From Staphylotrichum longicolle (lineage: Eukaryota > Ascomycota > Sordariomycetes > Sordariales > Chaetomiaceae), in the NCBI GenBank assembly GCA_019096155.1, contig JAHCVI010000004.1, forward strand, positions 806,001 through 870,000: 64,000 nucleotides of DNA. Direction: 5' to 3'. Both the position numbers and the translations under genes were made by a program. Shown here piece by piece: positions 42,746-53,453 of the stretch. The stretch's first letter is position 1. Each line of letters starts with the position of its first letter. The notes below the pieces were generated by a model, which saw only the letters and a list, made by a program, of their open reading frames with translations, did not search any database and was not told the origin of the DNA.

Positions 42746-43262
42746 GTGGCGAGGGAGTCAAGAGGTAAGAAATGGGTAATTGTTTGTTGGCGGGAGACGG
42801 ATAATTTGAGCTAGTGTACAGTAGTTCTTGCCGGGTTAAGGAACTATGTCTGCTTGCGGAGTTGTCTGCTGGCGTTGGGATTGCCGAGAATCGGTGTACG
42901 ATGGATGATGAGTGAGGAGGGATACCCATTGTTTGACGCGTCTTTGCTAGCAATCAAGGTACTCTGCCCCCGAGCCACAAACATGACGGCCAAGGGTTAT
43001 GAGATCAAATTGTATTTCCCTTTGCTTCAAGTATGCCACCTGATTTCCGCTCGGTAAGTGACCATTCTGGCGAATACCGCCCAGGAAGATAATTCAAGTC
43101 GCTCTTCCTACTGTCAGGTCGCAAAAGTGTTGATACCTGGCCTCTTGGCACCCGCACCCACACTTCCACCCCCCCCCCCCCCCCTCTGAACAGCCACAAC
43201 ACGGTCAAAACAGGGCCAAATCGCTGGAAAATATAATCAATTTGAAGCTCTTTGACAGGGCT
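42746..43262. other. intergenic with poly-C run
   Basis: 517 bases. A run of about 18 C at 43170-43187; otherwise no feature. It borders the transposon relic. Confidence 0.5.
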
Positions 43263-43570
43263 TTAGTATTTGGTATACCAGCCACGTACCCGCTCCACAG
43301 CCCGCAGTCGCTTTGGCATTGAGTCGATCAAGCCGTCGATTAGCCCCTGCGGCACACTCTCCCACGCAACCTTCAGGGCATCGCTAACCCTGGCGATATT
43401 TTCCGTATTGTTTTTAAGGGTTTATAGGTCTAGGAAGTCCCTATATAGGATATCCTTCATTTCTTCCAGACGTGCTCGATTGGGTTGAGGTCTCGCCTAT
43501 AAGGTAGGTATTCCAAGACCCAGATGCCGTATTCCTCAAGCCAGTCCGTAGTAGCCGTAGAATTTATGCA
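43263..43570 (-). mobile_element. Tc1/mariner transposase relic (C-terminal DDE_3 part)
   Basis: Read on the minus strand the text gives DWLEEYGIWVLEYLPYRRDL followed by NPIEHVWKK, the third catalytic region of Tc1/mariner transposases, then MKDILYRDFLDL and, near the end, AWESVPQGLIDGLIDSMPKR and RVRGWYTKY. The frame slips by one at AAGAAATGAAGG (after HVWKK) and a TAA interrupts after RDFLDL. The N-terminal two thirds are not recognisable upstream. No terminal inverted repeats found. It is a dead fragment; the CAA/GAA-to-TAA change would fit RIP mutation but one site does not prove it. Confidence 0.8.
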
Positions 43571-44378
43571 GACCCAAAAAACCATCAAGGGCTTTTGAAC
43601 CAAAGACACGTCAGCTAACATTGTTGATGTGGCATTGTCGATCGGTGAAGATGAAAGTGCATTGCTATTTGCGAGTTGTCGGAAGTTTGCAACGCAGGTC
43701 CTTGAAAGTGGCCAGTTAGCAAGGGATAAGGAACACTGAAGGGGCTACAACCCTCCTTTTTGGGCTCCTGGTTCTGATTCTCGACTCCGTCTCCTACGAA
43801 TTGAGATCATAAACCAAGCTACCTACTAATCGATTGAAGCTTGGTCGTTCTCGGACTCGAACTCCCCCTCGCTTATACATATCGGCCGCAACAAGCCGCC
43901 TACCGCGTCCTGGTTAGGGTACTTCCTCGGGGTGCAATATTCGCCTGCTTAAGCTACACGAATGAGTCACCGAGACTATTCCAGATGGGGGAGTTCGTCA
44001 GAGAAAAGGTTCCCGTTTCTATGACATATCCTGATTAGTCTCATCTTTCAAGTTGAAAGTCAGGATGATTCAGCGGCCGTTTCCCCCCGGAGCTTTGAAC
44101 ATCCCGAACAAGACGGTTGCCCGGAAGCCTGTGGCGCCTTGTCCTTGCGGTTCGCCAAGTCAGCCACTTGCCCCAAAACGGGAACAAACTAAGGTACCTT
44201 CCAGCCTCTCAGACCATTGGCAACCATGCCTCGATATGTGTTTGGCACGTGTCCAATCGACGCGGGATGGGGGGGCAGCGGGGTGTTCAACGAGAAATAG
44301 TCACCCGAGAAACCCAACCTTGAAGACTTACGATACAGAAATTTCTCAAAGCCGCCCTTGTATCAATCTACATTCACA
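43571..44378. other. intergenic, AT-richer region beside the transposon relic
   Basis: About 800 bases with more stops in all frames than elsewhere. The beginning may be further decayed transposon. It ends with the promoter of the HET gene. No gene supported. Confidence 0.4.
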
Positions 44379-46181
44379 ATGCAATATACATACCGCAACC
44401 TCCAATCCAACCACATCCGAGTTTTGCATCTCGATGTTGGCGCTTCTGATGAAATCCGTTGCCGACTTTCCCACGAGAACCTCGATTTCCTTCCAACCTA
44501 CGAAGCACTCTCGTACCGATGGGCCGACAGCCGTATGACCGAGATTACCTTCCAGGAGGAGGGTCAACATCAACGCTTGCCTGTGACAATCTCCTTATTC
44601 TCTGCGCTTCAGAACCTGCGCTTAGCCGCCACTGGGTCCACGGCCAGAACTCTCTGGGCTGACGCGCTCTGCATCAACCAGGACGACCCGTCCGAAAAAA
44701 GCGTGCAAATCCAGCTGATGGGTGAGATCTACCGCAAAGCACGTAGGGTTATCACCTACATCGGAGACGGAGATAGCTACACGCAGTCGGCTATTGCAAT
44801 GGCCAAGAAGATGATGGAATGGGCACAACCCCGGGCACCCACCTTCAGTCCTGCCGACACCAACCAGAGCTATCTCAATCTTTGTTCGCACTTGGGCATC
44901 GAAAGCATCGAGTCAGTCATTGAATGCCACCCCAATCCCAGTGTTCGCAGCATCCAAGGCATGCTCGATGCGTCATGGAGCATGAGGGTCTGGATTCTGC
45001 AGGAATCATTGCTCAACGACAACGTGATCATGATGTGCGGGCGGCACGAGATGCCATGGACAATGTTAGACGAACTGGGTGCTCTTATTACCCAAGAGAA
45101 GCTTCCGTACGTCCTGAAGTATAACAACATTGCAAATACGGACAAGGACGCAGGGTCAGCAAGAACCATCCGCAGGATGGCGTCGCTCCGCGGGGTGTTC
45201 AAGAGCATGGCTCTCCTCGACATCATCAACAGCACTCACCATATGCTCTGTTTCGACCCCAGGGACAAGATCTATGGCCTGTATGGTGTCTTGAACGCGA
45301 GAAACGAGGCTCAACATTGTGCGAAAATTGAAATGGAAGTCAGCTACCAGAAGTCGGTCGCCGATGTATACACCGAGACAGCAATCTTCCTTCTCTCTCA
45401 GCCATCGGGCCTGGGGTTGTTTACGAGTATCGGTGTTGAGCCCAATATCCAGGGCCTTCCTTCATGGGTGCCAGACTGGTCGGAAACACTCTCGAAGGTC
45501 TTTTTTCTGAGCCGCCAGCAAGCCTATTTTGCTTCGGGACGCACCCAGCTGGTTCTCAGCATAGACAAGCAGCTCAAGAGGATCACACTCTCTGGTGCTC
45601 GTATCGACCGTGTGACGCATGTTACGGGAGAGATTGTGGGCACGATACTCAATCCTGATCCAGTCCCTGATCTGCCTGGGCAATGGGCTGTTGATCAGCT
45701 AGCCCGAGTTCGCAGCTCAGGCAGATACTCCGACCCGATTGATGCATTCTGGACGACGCTTATTGCCGACGCACCCAGGCAAGAGACATCCGCACAAGCC
45801 CTAGGTCGACTCCTCCAGATGATGAATCCTTTTCGAGTGAGAAAAAAGGTGGAGAAGATATCTATCCTCGGGGTGGAAGAACCTGAGCCGGGAAATATAA
45901 GCGGTCAATGGATGCAAAATCTCTTATTGCGGGCCACGAAGCGGTTGTTTTGCATGACTGACAAGGGATACTGTGGGATCGTACCACCGCGTACCTGTGT
46001 CGGTGACACCATTGCAATTGTGCGGGGCGGAAGAGTGCCTTTGGTGTTCCGCGACTGTGGAGGGCAAGACGAGGTTATGTTACTTGGGGAAGCATACATT
46101 CACGGATTGATGAATGGAGAGGCTATGGACGGACAAGGTTTTCTTGGACAGCGCACAGATAGTCGTTTTATAGTAGTTTGA
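44379..46181 (+). CDS. HET-domain protein (heterokaryon-incompatibility type)
   Basis: Intronless, 600 residues from ATG 44379 (CACAATGC context); ATG 44358 would add seven. The HET core is complete: YEALSYRWADSR near the start, then RTLWADALCINQDDPSEKS and QLMGEIYRKARRVITYIGDG, and WSMRVWILQESLL further on, ending before DPRDKIYGLYGVLNARN. The C-terminal half has GLPSWVPDWSE and the late segment TDKGYCGIVPPRTCVGDTIA common to this class. HET proteins trigger cell death on non-self recognition in some fungi, but most paralogues are untested. Position next to a decayed transposon fits the accessory character of this family. Confidence 0.93.
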   Translation: MQYTYRNLQSNHIRVLHLDVGASDEIRCRLSHENLDFLPTYEALSYRWADSRMTEITFQEEGQHQRLPVTISLFSALQNLRLAATGSTARTLWADALCINQDDPSEKSVQIQLMGEIYRKARRVITYIGDGDSYTQSAIAMAKKMMEWAQPRAPTFSPADTNQSYLNLCSHLGIESIESVIECHPNPSVRSIQGMLDASWSMRVWILQESLLNDNVIMMCGRHEMPWTMLDELGALITQEKLPYVLKYNNIANTDKDAGSARTIRRMASLRGVFKSMALLDIINSTHHMLCFDPRDKIYGLYGVLNARNEAQHCAKIEMEVSYQKSVADVYTETAIFLLSQPSGLGLFTSIGVEPNIQGLPSWVPDWSETLSKVFFLSRQQAYFASGRTQLVLSIDKQLKRITLSGARIDRVTHVTGEIVGTILNPDPVPDLPGQWAVDQLARVRSSGRYSDPIDAFWTTLIADAPRQETSAQALGRLLQMMNPFRVRKKVEKISILGVEEPEPGNISGQWMQNLLLRATKRLFCMTDKGYCGIVPPRTCVGDTIAIVRGGRVPLVFRDCGGQDEVMLLGEAYIHGLMNGEAMDGQGFLGQRTDSRFIVV

Positions 46182-46447
46182 CCAGAGTAAGCACTGTGGC
46201 TTGATGTCAAATGTCCTACTTACTAGAAATTGCGTTCTGTTTCATTCACTTCAGCTCGTGTTCCTGCAGTGATCTTGATGTAGGACGAGAGCTTAGGCTC
46301 GTTGGAAGCTACCTAAGGTAGATAGGCTCCAGTAGCGCATCTTGGCCTCCCACGACACGCGATCTCGCCGTTTGTAACCTGACCGGGTTCGATCTGGAAT
46401 TGACTCGCCGGCGGTGCTCTGGTTTCCAGTTTTCCTCCCCATTCTCA

Positions 46448-46975
46448 CTAACACTCCGCCTCGACTTCATCCAGCTCATGGACCCAGCGAGTCAGAAATC
46501 CCATGCCTTTCAACTTCTCGCCCTTAGATGGAGGAGGAGGTGGAGATGGTTGATGCCACACCATCCCGACTTCCTCAGCTCGTCTATTCTCAGAGTCCGG
46601 CAGGTCATTGCAATCAAGATGTCGTATGGTCTTCATAACCCTGGGGTGCCATGTTTTTTCCCAAAACCCCAAAAGATCATTGAGTCTGTGGCCAGGATTC
46701 TGTACGATCTCAAGGAGTTCTTTCTGGAACTCCTCCAACAAGGTTCCCAGCAGTTCATGCTGATATGAGTATGTAGTCGTCTTTGAACATCTCCTCATCT
46801 GAATCTCGTGCACAACTCTAACGCTGACACTGTTCCAGGGGCTGGACAACTTTACGTTGCCATTTGGGTTTGTAGGCCGGGTTGTGTCCAGCTTTCTCCT
46901 GGCGGGAAAGTGGAGGTTGTGGTGATGAGACGAGTTAATTGGTGCATATCGGGGTGAGGAGACACCCAACAGCAA
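46448..46975 (-). CDS. weakly supported hypothetical protein
   Basis: An open frame of 175 residues. The C-terminal 100 residues look coding (HELLGTLLEEFQKELLEIVQ, LLGFWEKTWHPRVMKTIRHL, GFLTRWVHELDEVEAEC); the first 70 are basic and may be leader or intron. Splicing near 46770-46850 is possible. No family recognised. Confidence 0.35.
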   Translation of the reverse strand: MLLGVSSPRYAPINSSHHHNLHFPARRKLDTTRPTNPNGNVKLSSPWNSVSVRVVHEIQMRRCSKTTTYSYQHELLGTLLEEFQKELLEIVQNPGHRLNDLLGFWEKTWHPRVMKTIRHLDCNDLPDSENRRAEEVGMVWHQPSPPPPPSKGEKLKGMGFLTRWVHELDEVEAEC

Positions 46976-47299
46976 TTTCGAACCAACATCTATCGCAGCA
47001 CTGAGTATTGCGCACCCCAGATAACAGTGGACCAGTCATTGATTGCCCAACGGTGGTGCGTGTCTTGCCTTTGCTTGTCTCTAGCACGTCGACATTCCAT
47101 CGCAGAACCGCTCAAATTCTCGGCCTTCAGTTTGGTCATTGATTCTTTCGAGTTCCAGAGAAACCGCGACTTCTCTCGGTTGCAGTTCTTAACTTTGAGC
47201 TACACCGCTACACCACACCGCCAACCCAACCCAACCATTTCCCCTCCTCCCGCCCCCACCAAAAAAGAAAACAAAAAACAAAAACAATCAAAAGAGATC
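46976..47299. promoter_or_regulatory. leader region of the Fta2-like gene
   Basis: 324 bases. The last 90 are CT- then A-rich (CCAACCCAACCATTTCC, AAAAACAATCAAAAGAG), typical of a fungal 5' leader directly before the ATG. Confidence 0.45.
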
Positions 47300-48339
47300 A
47301 TGGATCCGTCCGTTTTCTACCAGGCTCGCCCCCCCAGTCCACCAGTATCGCTTCCTTGCGTCCCGGGCCCTAAACTGGCCCCCTTTACCCGGAATGCTCA
47401 CGCCGATATTGAGTTCATCGAGTTTCTCGGTCGCGAGAACGACGTGGACTCTCTGGTCTGGAAGGTCAAAATCGACAAAGCTGGGCCCTTTGCCCTCAAG
47501 GTGGTAAGTAGGAATGCGCAATACACCGGTTCGGCCCCGGTCCGGTCAAATCGGACTCTAACTCTAACTTGGAGTCTCCTACCTAGTTTTACTTCCGGCA
47601 CTGGAACTTTCTCCGCAGGAACCAGGGCGGTGACCTCACGAGGCCGCTCGCCAGCCCGCAGCTCTATGTTGATTACTTTGACCCGTTCAACTGTGAGTGC
47701 CGTGCCTATGGCCGATTCAAGGAGGAAAAGCGCGAGGATCTGGCCGTCAGGGCCCTCGGCTATCTCCTTCTCTCACCGCAGCAAGAGATTGACTTGGCCG
47801 TGAGGGTTATGGGTCGGTCCACGCCGCCCCCCTCTGCCAACGCCGCGACTCTAGATGGCGACAATTTCTGGGGGCGACACGAGCAGCATCGCGGACTGCC
47901 CGTCCGGGCTATAGTCAAACACCTCGTCGCCGGCAACCTGAAGGCTCGCGAACCCGCGCAGGCCGCGGACATGTGGGCGGACCTGCAAGCCCTCCACTCG
48001 CTGGGCATATTCGTAAACGATACGCACGGCGGCAACTACCTTAACGGGAAGCTCGTCGACTTGAGCCGTTCGTGGACCATGTACCACCCAGCCTTGGACC
48101 AAATCGGCGCCCGCACACTAAGAAGCCTGATGCTGGACGAGCTGCAGAAACTGTTAGACTATTATTACGACGGGGCAGACGCCTCGACAGTCATCCCTCA
48201 AGACCTTGAGGCTTTCTGTTCGGGACACCTTGACCGGTATACAAATTTTCCGAAGGCGTTTGACTGGCTCAAATGGGAGAAGAACACTGATGCGGCAAAG
48301 GCATATGTGGAAGGGCTATTTGAGAGAGGGACTCACTGA
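47300..48339 (+). CDS. Fta2-like kinetochore/kinase-fold protein
   Basis: Two exons (47300-47503, 47587-48339) give 318 residues; the 83-base intron has a tandem CTCTAAC branch site and CCTAG acceptor. Text such as FIEFLGRENDVDSLVWKVKI and GPFALKVFYFRHWNFLRR resembles a kinase N-lobe; YVDYFDPFNCECRAYGRFKE is the mark of the fungal Fta2 (Sim4 complex) family; then MWADLQALHSLGIFVNDTHG-type catalytic-loop text with LVDLSRSWTMYHP. In fission yeast Fta2 is a kinetochore subunit; filamentous fungi have many divergent relatives whose roles are unknown. Catalytic HRD is replaced by VNDTHGGNY, so activity is doubtful. Confidence 0.82.
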
Positions 48340-48703
48340 CATCCAAGCGCTGCCGTGGACGCTTTGTAAGACAAGATTATCTAGGGGATATCGGGAGCCT
48401 ATTTAGCGGCTGGACATTCGACACTTCCTTCAAGAGTTGCCTCTACGGCCGATGAGGTTCAAGAAGACGAGTATTTCTAGATTGAAGACATCTCTCTGAT
48501 CACTGGAGAATAGTTGAGCGGAAATCTATGTTTTGGGAAAGCCGCCTGGGTTCGGCAGTATAGTTTTATTGATCTTGGCTCTCTGTCAAGGATTTGAGAA
48601 GTTGAGATACTGGGACTCCACTAAACTCACAACCAATCTGCCTGGAATTCTGTCTTGATGAGAGCCAGTTCAGACAATCACTCCCTCACGAGCCAACCGG
48701 GGC
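48340..48703. other. intergenic between convergent genes
   Basis: 364 bases of 3' flanks; nothing recognised. Confidence 0.5.
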
Positions 48704-50420
48704 TCATTTTTCCTCTACTGCTGTCTCTTTCAGAGTTTTGCCAAGAACCCTCCCATTCCTGGGTGCAAAAACTGCCCGGAAGCGATGGGGCATGGCGACC
48801 AAGCTCGTCGGGTCTGCGTTGCCACGAACCGGGTGACAGTCCACGTCATCGTGTAGTTCAATACGGAAACTGTTGATCAGTCTCATGGTAATAAGATACA
48901 GTTCCCTGTTGGCGAGCAGGGACCCAGCACACATCCGGTATCCAATGCCGTAGGTGAACATTGGCGCGTCGGGCTTCTGGAGCCAGCGCTCTGGCCGGAA
49001 CTCCTCGGGATCATCCCAGACCTCGGAGTCTGTCATCTGTCAGGATGCCGCTCTTTTCTCCACAAGGACAATGGTGTAAAAACACGTACCCATATTGCAG
49101 GCCCAAGCATTCAGGAACACCACGGTGCCCTTCGGAATGACGATTCCATTGTACACAATGTCCTTGATGGATGTCCTCGGCAAGGCAAGTCGCAAGACGG
49201 TGAAGTACCGCAACGCCTCGCGCACCAGAGCTACAATATACTGGCACTTCTGGTCATCGTCGGCATCGCACAGCGGCTGGTCGTGTCGATAGTGGGTTCG
49301 GATCTCGGACAAGGCCTTCTCCTGGATGTCGGGGCGCTTGGCAAGGAGCGCAATCAGCCACGCCACCAGTGTAGTAACAGTGTCCAGGCCGCCAGACAGC
49401 ATGGTCAGACTGATTGAGACCAGCTCGTCCTTGGAGAGTGCCGCCTCCTCGTCCAGCATGATGTTGGCCTGGATGCAAGGCTTGTGCGTCCCTGCAGCGA
49501 TCCTCTCTTCCAGGCCCTTGTTCAACGCCGTCAGGTAGACATCGCGACGCCGGCGCATCTCCCGGGCTTTGGAGCTATGAAAGTTGAACGGGTTCAGTCG
49601 CAGCAAGGGGATGTAGTCTTGCAGGTTCCCCGTCGTGGAGCGGAACCGGGAGATGGCGTCCTCGACGTGGGTGATCTCGGCGAACAGGCCCTCATGCTGG
49701 CTGCCAATGCGGATGCCCCAGTTGAGGGTGACGGAGAGCGAGAGGGAGAGCCGCTGGATCATGGGCATCGGGTCGATAGGCGTGTGGCCCTCGTTGCCGT
49801 ACGTGTACAACTCATTGATGAAGTCGCGGCTCTCCAAGTCCAGGAACTTGACGTACGTCTGCACTGACGGCCGGTTCAGCGCCGACGCCGCACCCTTGCG
49901 CCGGCGCTTGAGCGATTCGGAGTACGGAGAGGTACCGATCGTCGTTCCTGCTGTGTTGGACACGACCTGGCGACGTTGGTGTTAGCGCGTGACGGTTTTT
50001 TCGCCGCAGTCTTTCTCTTCCAAAGCGTGATGACACATGCGAACGGAACAATGAGCGGACCTTGTGAAACGTGTAGAACTCAGGACGAGAACTCAGAGCC
50101 TGTGAGTTTTGCCCAAAGATGGACCGAGCCGTTGCAGCTGAGTTGACGACGACGACAGGGATGTTTCCCAGCTGGATCTGGTACACATCGCCGAACTTGG
50201 TCGCCCACTTTCGGTATTGCTCGGCGGCGTTGACGCGTATATCCCAGAGGTTCCCAATCAAGGGATAGCCCCTGGGGCCCTTCATGCCGACCAGGCGTGC
50301 TTTGCTCCGTATCACCTCATTGACGATGATATACAAAAGCAGACTTCCAAAAGCGACAAGTAGGAGGGATTGAGCTGGGCGAACAAGGGTTGTCTCCCTG
50401 AGGAACACTGGGACCGCCAT
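48704..50420 (-). CDS. cytochrome P450, CYP504-type (phenylacetate / hydroxyphenylacetate hydroxylase)
   Basis: Three exons (50061-50420, 49090-49966, 48704-49029) give 520 residues. An N-terminal membrane anchor (LLLVAFGSLLLYIIVNEVI) is followed by the proline hinge GPRGYPLIGNLWDIR. The I-helix is MLSGGLDTVTTLVAW, the ExxR is in VREALRYFTVLR, and the haem loop is FTYGIGYRMCAGSLLANREL with the ligand Cys at about residue 446. The haem-loop text RMCAGSLLANRELY is what I associate with CYP504 enzymes, which hydroxylate phenylacetate at C2 or 3-hydroxyphenylacetate at C6 to homogentisate. The context (HGD and FAH 2-4 kb away) supports this. A or B subtype is not settled. All splice phases agree. 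Confidence 0.9.
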
Positions 50421-51079
50421 GATTTCTTTACCCCTGAATTTTGTGTCGAGCAGGCGTGAGCGAATCTGAAGTTAACTCAACAAATGGATAAGCAACGATT
50501 CTCGTATGAAACCGACGAGCTTCCAAACACCATGTTTTGATCTTGGACGCGCTACTTGAGTGACTTGTGGTGGAAGAAATGCAAACATTGCCCGCCCCGT
50601 TGTTGCGGAATGAGACATGCTGGGTCCAATGACCGCTTCAAAGACGGCGAAAGCGGTCCAAACGCTTGAGACCTCGACCAGGGTGATCTCGGAAAGGGTT
50701 CCGCAGTGGTTGTCGCCCGTCGGAACGATACTTCCCCGCAATAATCACACATGACGGGGTAGCTCGGAATACGTCCGTCAAGCTTTCACAGGAGCTCGGC
50801 GTATCATTCCGTACATACAGTCGACATGCGTAAGAAAGGTGCGGAATCATCTTGCATCGCCCAAGGAGGTCAACGCATTCAAACCTGGGTGGGGGAATAA
50901 TTAAACCGCGAAGAGACCGCCATGTGGGTGGGTGGAGGCTCCATTCCCTACTCCACCCATCCACCATCTCGACATTTTCAGGGGTTAACCGTGTGTACCA
51001 AGAGAAGACAGCAAAGTCACCAACAAGATTCGTTTCCACTCGACCCCAGCCCGCTTCTTCCAGTCCCGCATCACACAGC
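50421..51079. promoter_or_regulatory. divergent promoter of P450 and Dabb genes with CGG..CCG sites
   Basis: Contains CGGAATACGTCCG at 50765-50777 (CGG-N7-CCG) and CGGAAAGGGTTCCG at 50690-50703 (N8; on the other strand CGGAACCCTTTCCG, one base longer than the site before the aldehyde dehydrogenase). Both genes start out of this interval. Confidence 0.5.
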
Positions 51080-51400
51080 ATGTCCTCTCAAACCGTCCAC
51101 CGTGTCACGCTCTTCAAAATACCCTCGCAGGAGGACCAGGCGCGGCTCATCGACATTTACCGCACGATGCCGGTCCGCGCTCTCAAGGACGGCAAGCCGT
51201 ACATTCTCTCGGCAACTGTCGGCCCGACGCATGACGACGCCCGGAACCAAGGCTACACCCTGGCGGCCCTCTCCGTGTTCGCGTCCGTTGAGGACATGAA
51301 GTACTACGACAACGAGTGCGCAGCGCACATGGAGCTCAAGGAGGTGGCCAAGACGCTGCATCAGGGGGTGATGATGGTGTATTTCCAAAATGCGCTGTAG
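51080..51400 (+). CDS. Dabb-like (dimeric alpha-beta barrel) small protein
   Basis: Intronless, 106 residues. The strand VHRVTLFKIP, helix DQARLIDIYRTMPVRALKD, strand ILSATVGPTHDDARNQGY, strand TLAALSVFASVEDMKYYDNE and terminal VMMVYFQNAL make a ferredoxin-like alpha-beta fold of the stress-responsive A/B barrel type. Members work as dimers, and some are cyclases or isomerase-like enzymes on aromatic or polyketide substrates; many have no known activity. It is read divergently from the P450 and converges on the FAH gene, so it is probably part of the aromatic-acid cluster. Which reaction it serves, if any, is unknown. Confidence 0.75.
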   Translation: MSSQTVHRVTLFKIPSQEDQARLIDIYRTMPVRALKDGKPYILSATVGPTHDDARNQGYTLAALSVFASVEDMKYYDNECAAHMELKEVAKTLHQGVMMVYFQNAL

Positions 51401-51565
51401 TTGGGGAAGGCACGGCGTGTTGATGAGGTGTGAAGATCTACCTGGTGCAAAGCTTGGAAATTCGGGGAGAATGGAAACGATTTGTCCCTTTGATGGCATG
51501 CCATTTTGTGATGCAACATGGGGGGTTGCTGAATAGAATAATGCCATTTTCGGGACTTTTTCACA

Positions 51566-52885
51566 TCAGCATGGCATCTTGACGGCCTCTACAATCTGTC
51601 CTGAACACTCCCCAAACCCAACCAGCCCGTCCTCCTCCGTGCCACATACGCCAGAAATGATGATCGTATCCCCGTCACACAAGAATACCCTCTCTTCCCC
51701 GCCCGCCAGCTTGATCTTCCTTTTCCCGCCCCCGTTCTGCTCCAGCAGGCTGCCACGCGACCAATCGTCGGTGCCGCTGATTGTGCCGCTCCCGAGCAGA
51801 TCGCCGGGCCTCATCGGGCACCCGGCGACGGTGTGGTGCGCCACCATCTGCGGGAACGACCAGATTAAATTCTTCCCGCTCGTCTCTGTGATGGTCGTCG
51901 TCGTCGGCCCCGACCCGGCGGCCCGGCCCGCCGTGTGCAGATCGACCCGCAGCCTGATGTCATACTGGTTGCGCTCCCGCGACTCGCGCAGGTACGGCAG
52001 CGGCGTCACGTCGTTCTCGATCCCCGCCACCGCGAACGGCTCGAGCGCGTCCGGGAGGACCACCCAGGGGCTGATGGTCGTGGCGAAGTTCTTTGCGTTG
52101 AACGGCCCCAGGGGCACGTACTCCCAGGTCTGCAGGTCGCGCGCCGACCAGTCGTTCATCAGCACGTAGCCGAAGATGCTCTGCTCCGCCTCGTCGACGG
52201 GCACGGGCTGGCCCAGAGGGTTGGCGCCGCAGATGAAGGAGCCGAGTTCCAGCTCGAAGTCCAACCTACGGCACGGCGCAAAGGTGGGCAGATTGTGCTC
52301 GGCCGCTGGGTCAAGGAGGATCTGGCCCCACGGTCGGCGCACGGGAGTGCCGGAAACGACCACAGAGGAAGCCCGACCGTGATACCCGACGGGGAGGTGC
52401 TTGTAATTAGGCTGTAGGGCGTTCTGTGGGCCCCGGAACAGGGAACCCACGGTGGCGGCGTGGTGGATGCCGGCGAAGAAGTCGGTGTAGTCCCCGATTT
52501 CCATGGGGAGGTGCATCGTTACCGCTTCGGCGGGCAGTACGGCTTCAGCCCGGAGTGAGTCGTTGTCGCGGAGGATGCTCGGGTGAGCCGTGTTCTCGGC
52601 GAGCACGTCCTGCAGGTAGGCCCGGACCTTGGAGTGGATGGGCCGGCCTAGGACCGCAAAGGCGTTCAATGTCGTCGCCGAGAAGACGTCGAGGTGAGGC
52701 TGAATTTCATCTAAGCCCGCGAAACCGGCCCGCTCGGCAAAGACCTTGAGATCCAGCACATGCGTACCGAGTACCGTTGCTGGGCGGCGGACAGGCGAAC
52801 CTGGCGACGAGATGATACCAAAGGGTATGTTTGCGAGGGAAAACGGCGAAGAAGCTGCAACAGGGAGCCAAGACTTGAGACCCAT
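51566..52885 (-). CDS. fahA: fumarylacetoacetase
   Basis: Intronless, 439 residues from ATG 52885 (MGLKSWLPVAASSPFSLANI); ATG 52906 is in frame but less likely. It hydrolyses fumarylacetoacetate to fumarate and acetoacetate, the last step of tyrosine/phenylacetate breakdown. Family marks are SPFSLANIPFGI at the N-terminus, DYTDFFAGIHHAATVGSLFR, LPVGYHGRASSVV, the metal ligand in RRLDFELELGSFI, YVLMNDWSARDLQTWEYVPL and GTISGTDDWSRGSLLE. Near full family length (about 420). It is read divergently from homogentisate dioxygenase over 568 bases, the arrangement known for the Aspergillus nidulans pair. Confidence 0.96.
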   Translation of the reverse strand: MGLKSWLPVAASSPFSLANIPFGIISSPGSPVRRPATVLGTHVLDLKVFAERAGFAGLDEIQPHLDVFSATTLNAFAVLGRPIHSKVRAYLQDVLAENTAHPSILRDNDSLRAEAVLPAEAVTMHLPMEIGDYTDFFAGIHHAATVGSLFRGPQNALQPNYKHLPVGYHGRASSVVVSGTPVRRPWGQILLDPAAEHNLPTFAPCRRLDFELELGSFICGANPLGQPVPVDEAEQSIFGYVLMNDWSARDLQTWEYVPLGPFNAKNFATTISPWVVLPDALEPFAVAGIENDVTPLPYLRESRERNQYDIRLRVDLHTAGRAAGSGPTTTTITETSGKNLIWSFPQMVAHHTVAGCPMRPGDLLGSGTISGTDDWSRGSLLEQNGGGKRKIKLAGGEERVFLCDGDTIIISGVCGTEEDGLVGFGECSGQIVEAVKMPC

Positions 52886-53453
52886 GATGTTTGAGTGTGT
52901 GTGCAAGCGTTGTGTGGAATCTTGGAGATGTGATGGCGAAGGACGGAAATACAGCGTTATGGTACGTGATCAGTCTTGGAGCTGTCCACTGTCTCCCACG
53001 ACCCGATACGACTTTTGTCCGCATCAGATACCCTAACAAGATTCATCCTTTGCAAACCAAAATTCGGAAAGATTGATGCACTGCAATAGATCAACTGCTT
53101 GATGTGGGGACTGATTGAGCTCCGACAACTCGGCAGTTCGCAGACTCGGAACCGTTCCGAGACGCGCATCCTAGTGTCGTCGGGTCACGGAATCAGAACT
53201 TGATGAACGTGGGCAAACTATGGGCTGATAATCGGCCAAGACCGGCCTCCCGTCGCAGTTCAGAGACAAGAAGAAAAAGATGATTGCCCGATCACGATCG
53301 TGTCCACGGCGTGTTGGGCATTGACCCCTAAATCTCTACACCCCTCTCACAGCTGGCTTTTGAGTCTAGAATTACAATAGCTTCTCCGGGTCAAGGCAGT
53401 CACCAATCACAGTCACTGAGAGATAAATACCTACTCTAACGACGTTGCCCAAC
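52886..53453. promoter_or_regulatory. divergent fahA-hmgA promoter with perfect inverted repeat
   Basis: CTCGGAAC-C-GTTCCGAG at 53145-53161 is a perfect 8-base inverted repeat with one spacer base, containing CGGAACCGTTCCG (CGG-N7-CCG). A second palindrome, CACGATCGTG, lies at 53293-53302. Seen directly; regulator binding is inference. Confidence 0.6.

Noticed and set aside
43170..43187. Poly-C run as a structured or functional element
   Set aside because: A simple homopolymer next to a decayed transposon; likely slippage or an assembly-sensitive tract.
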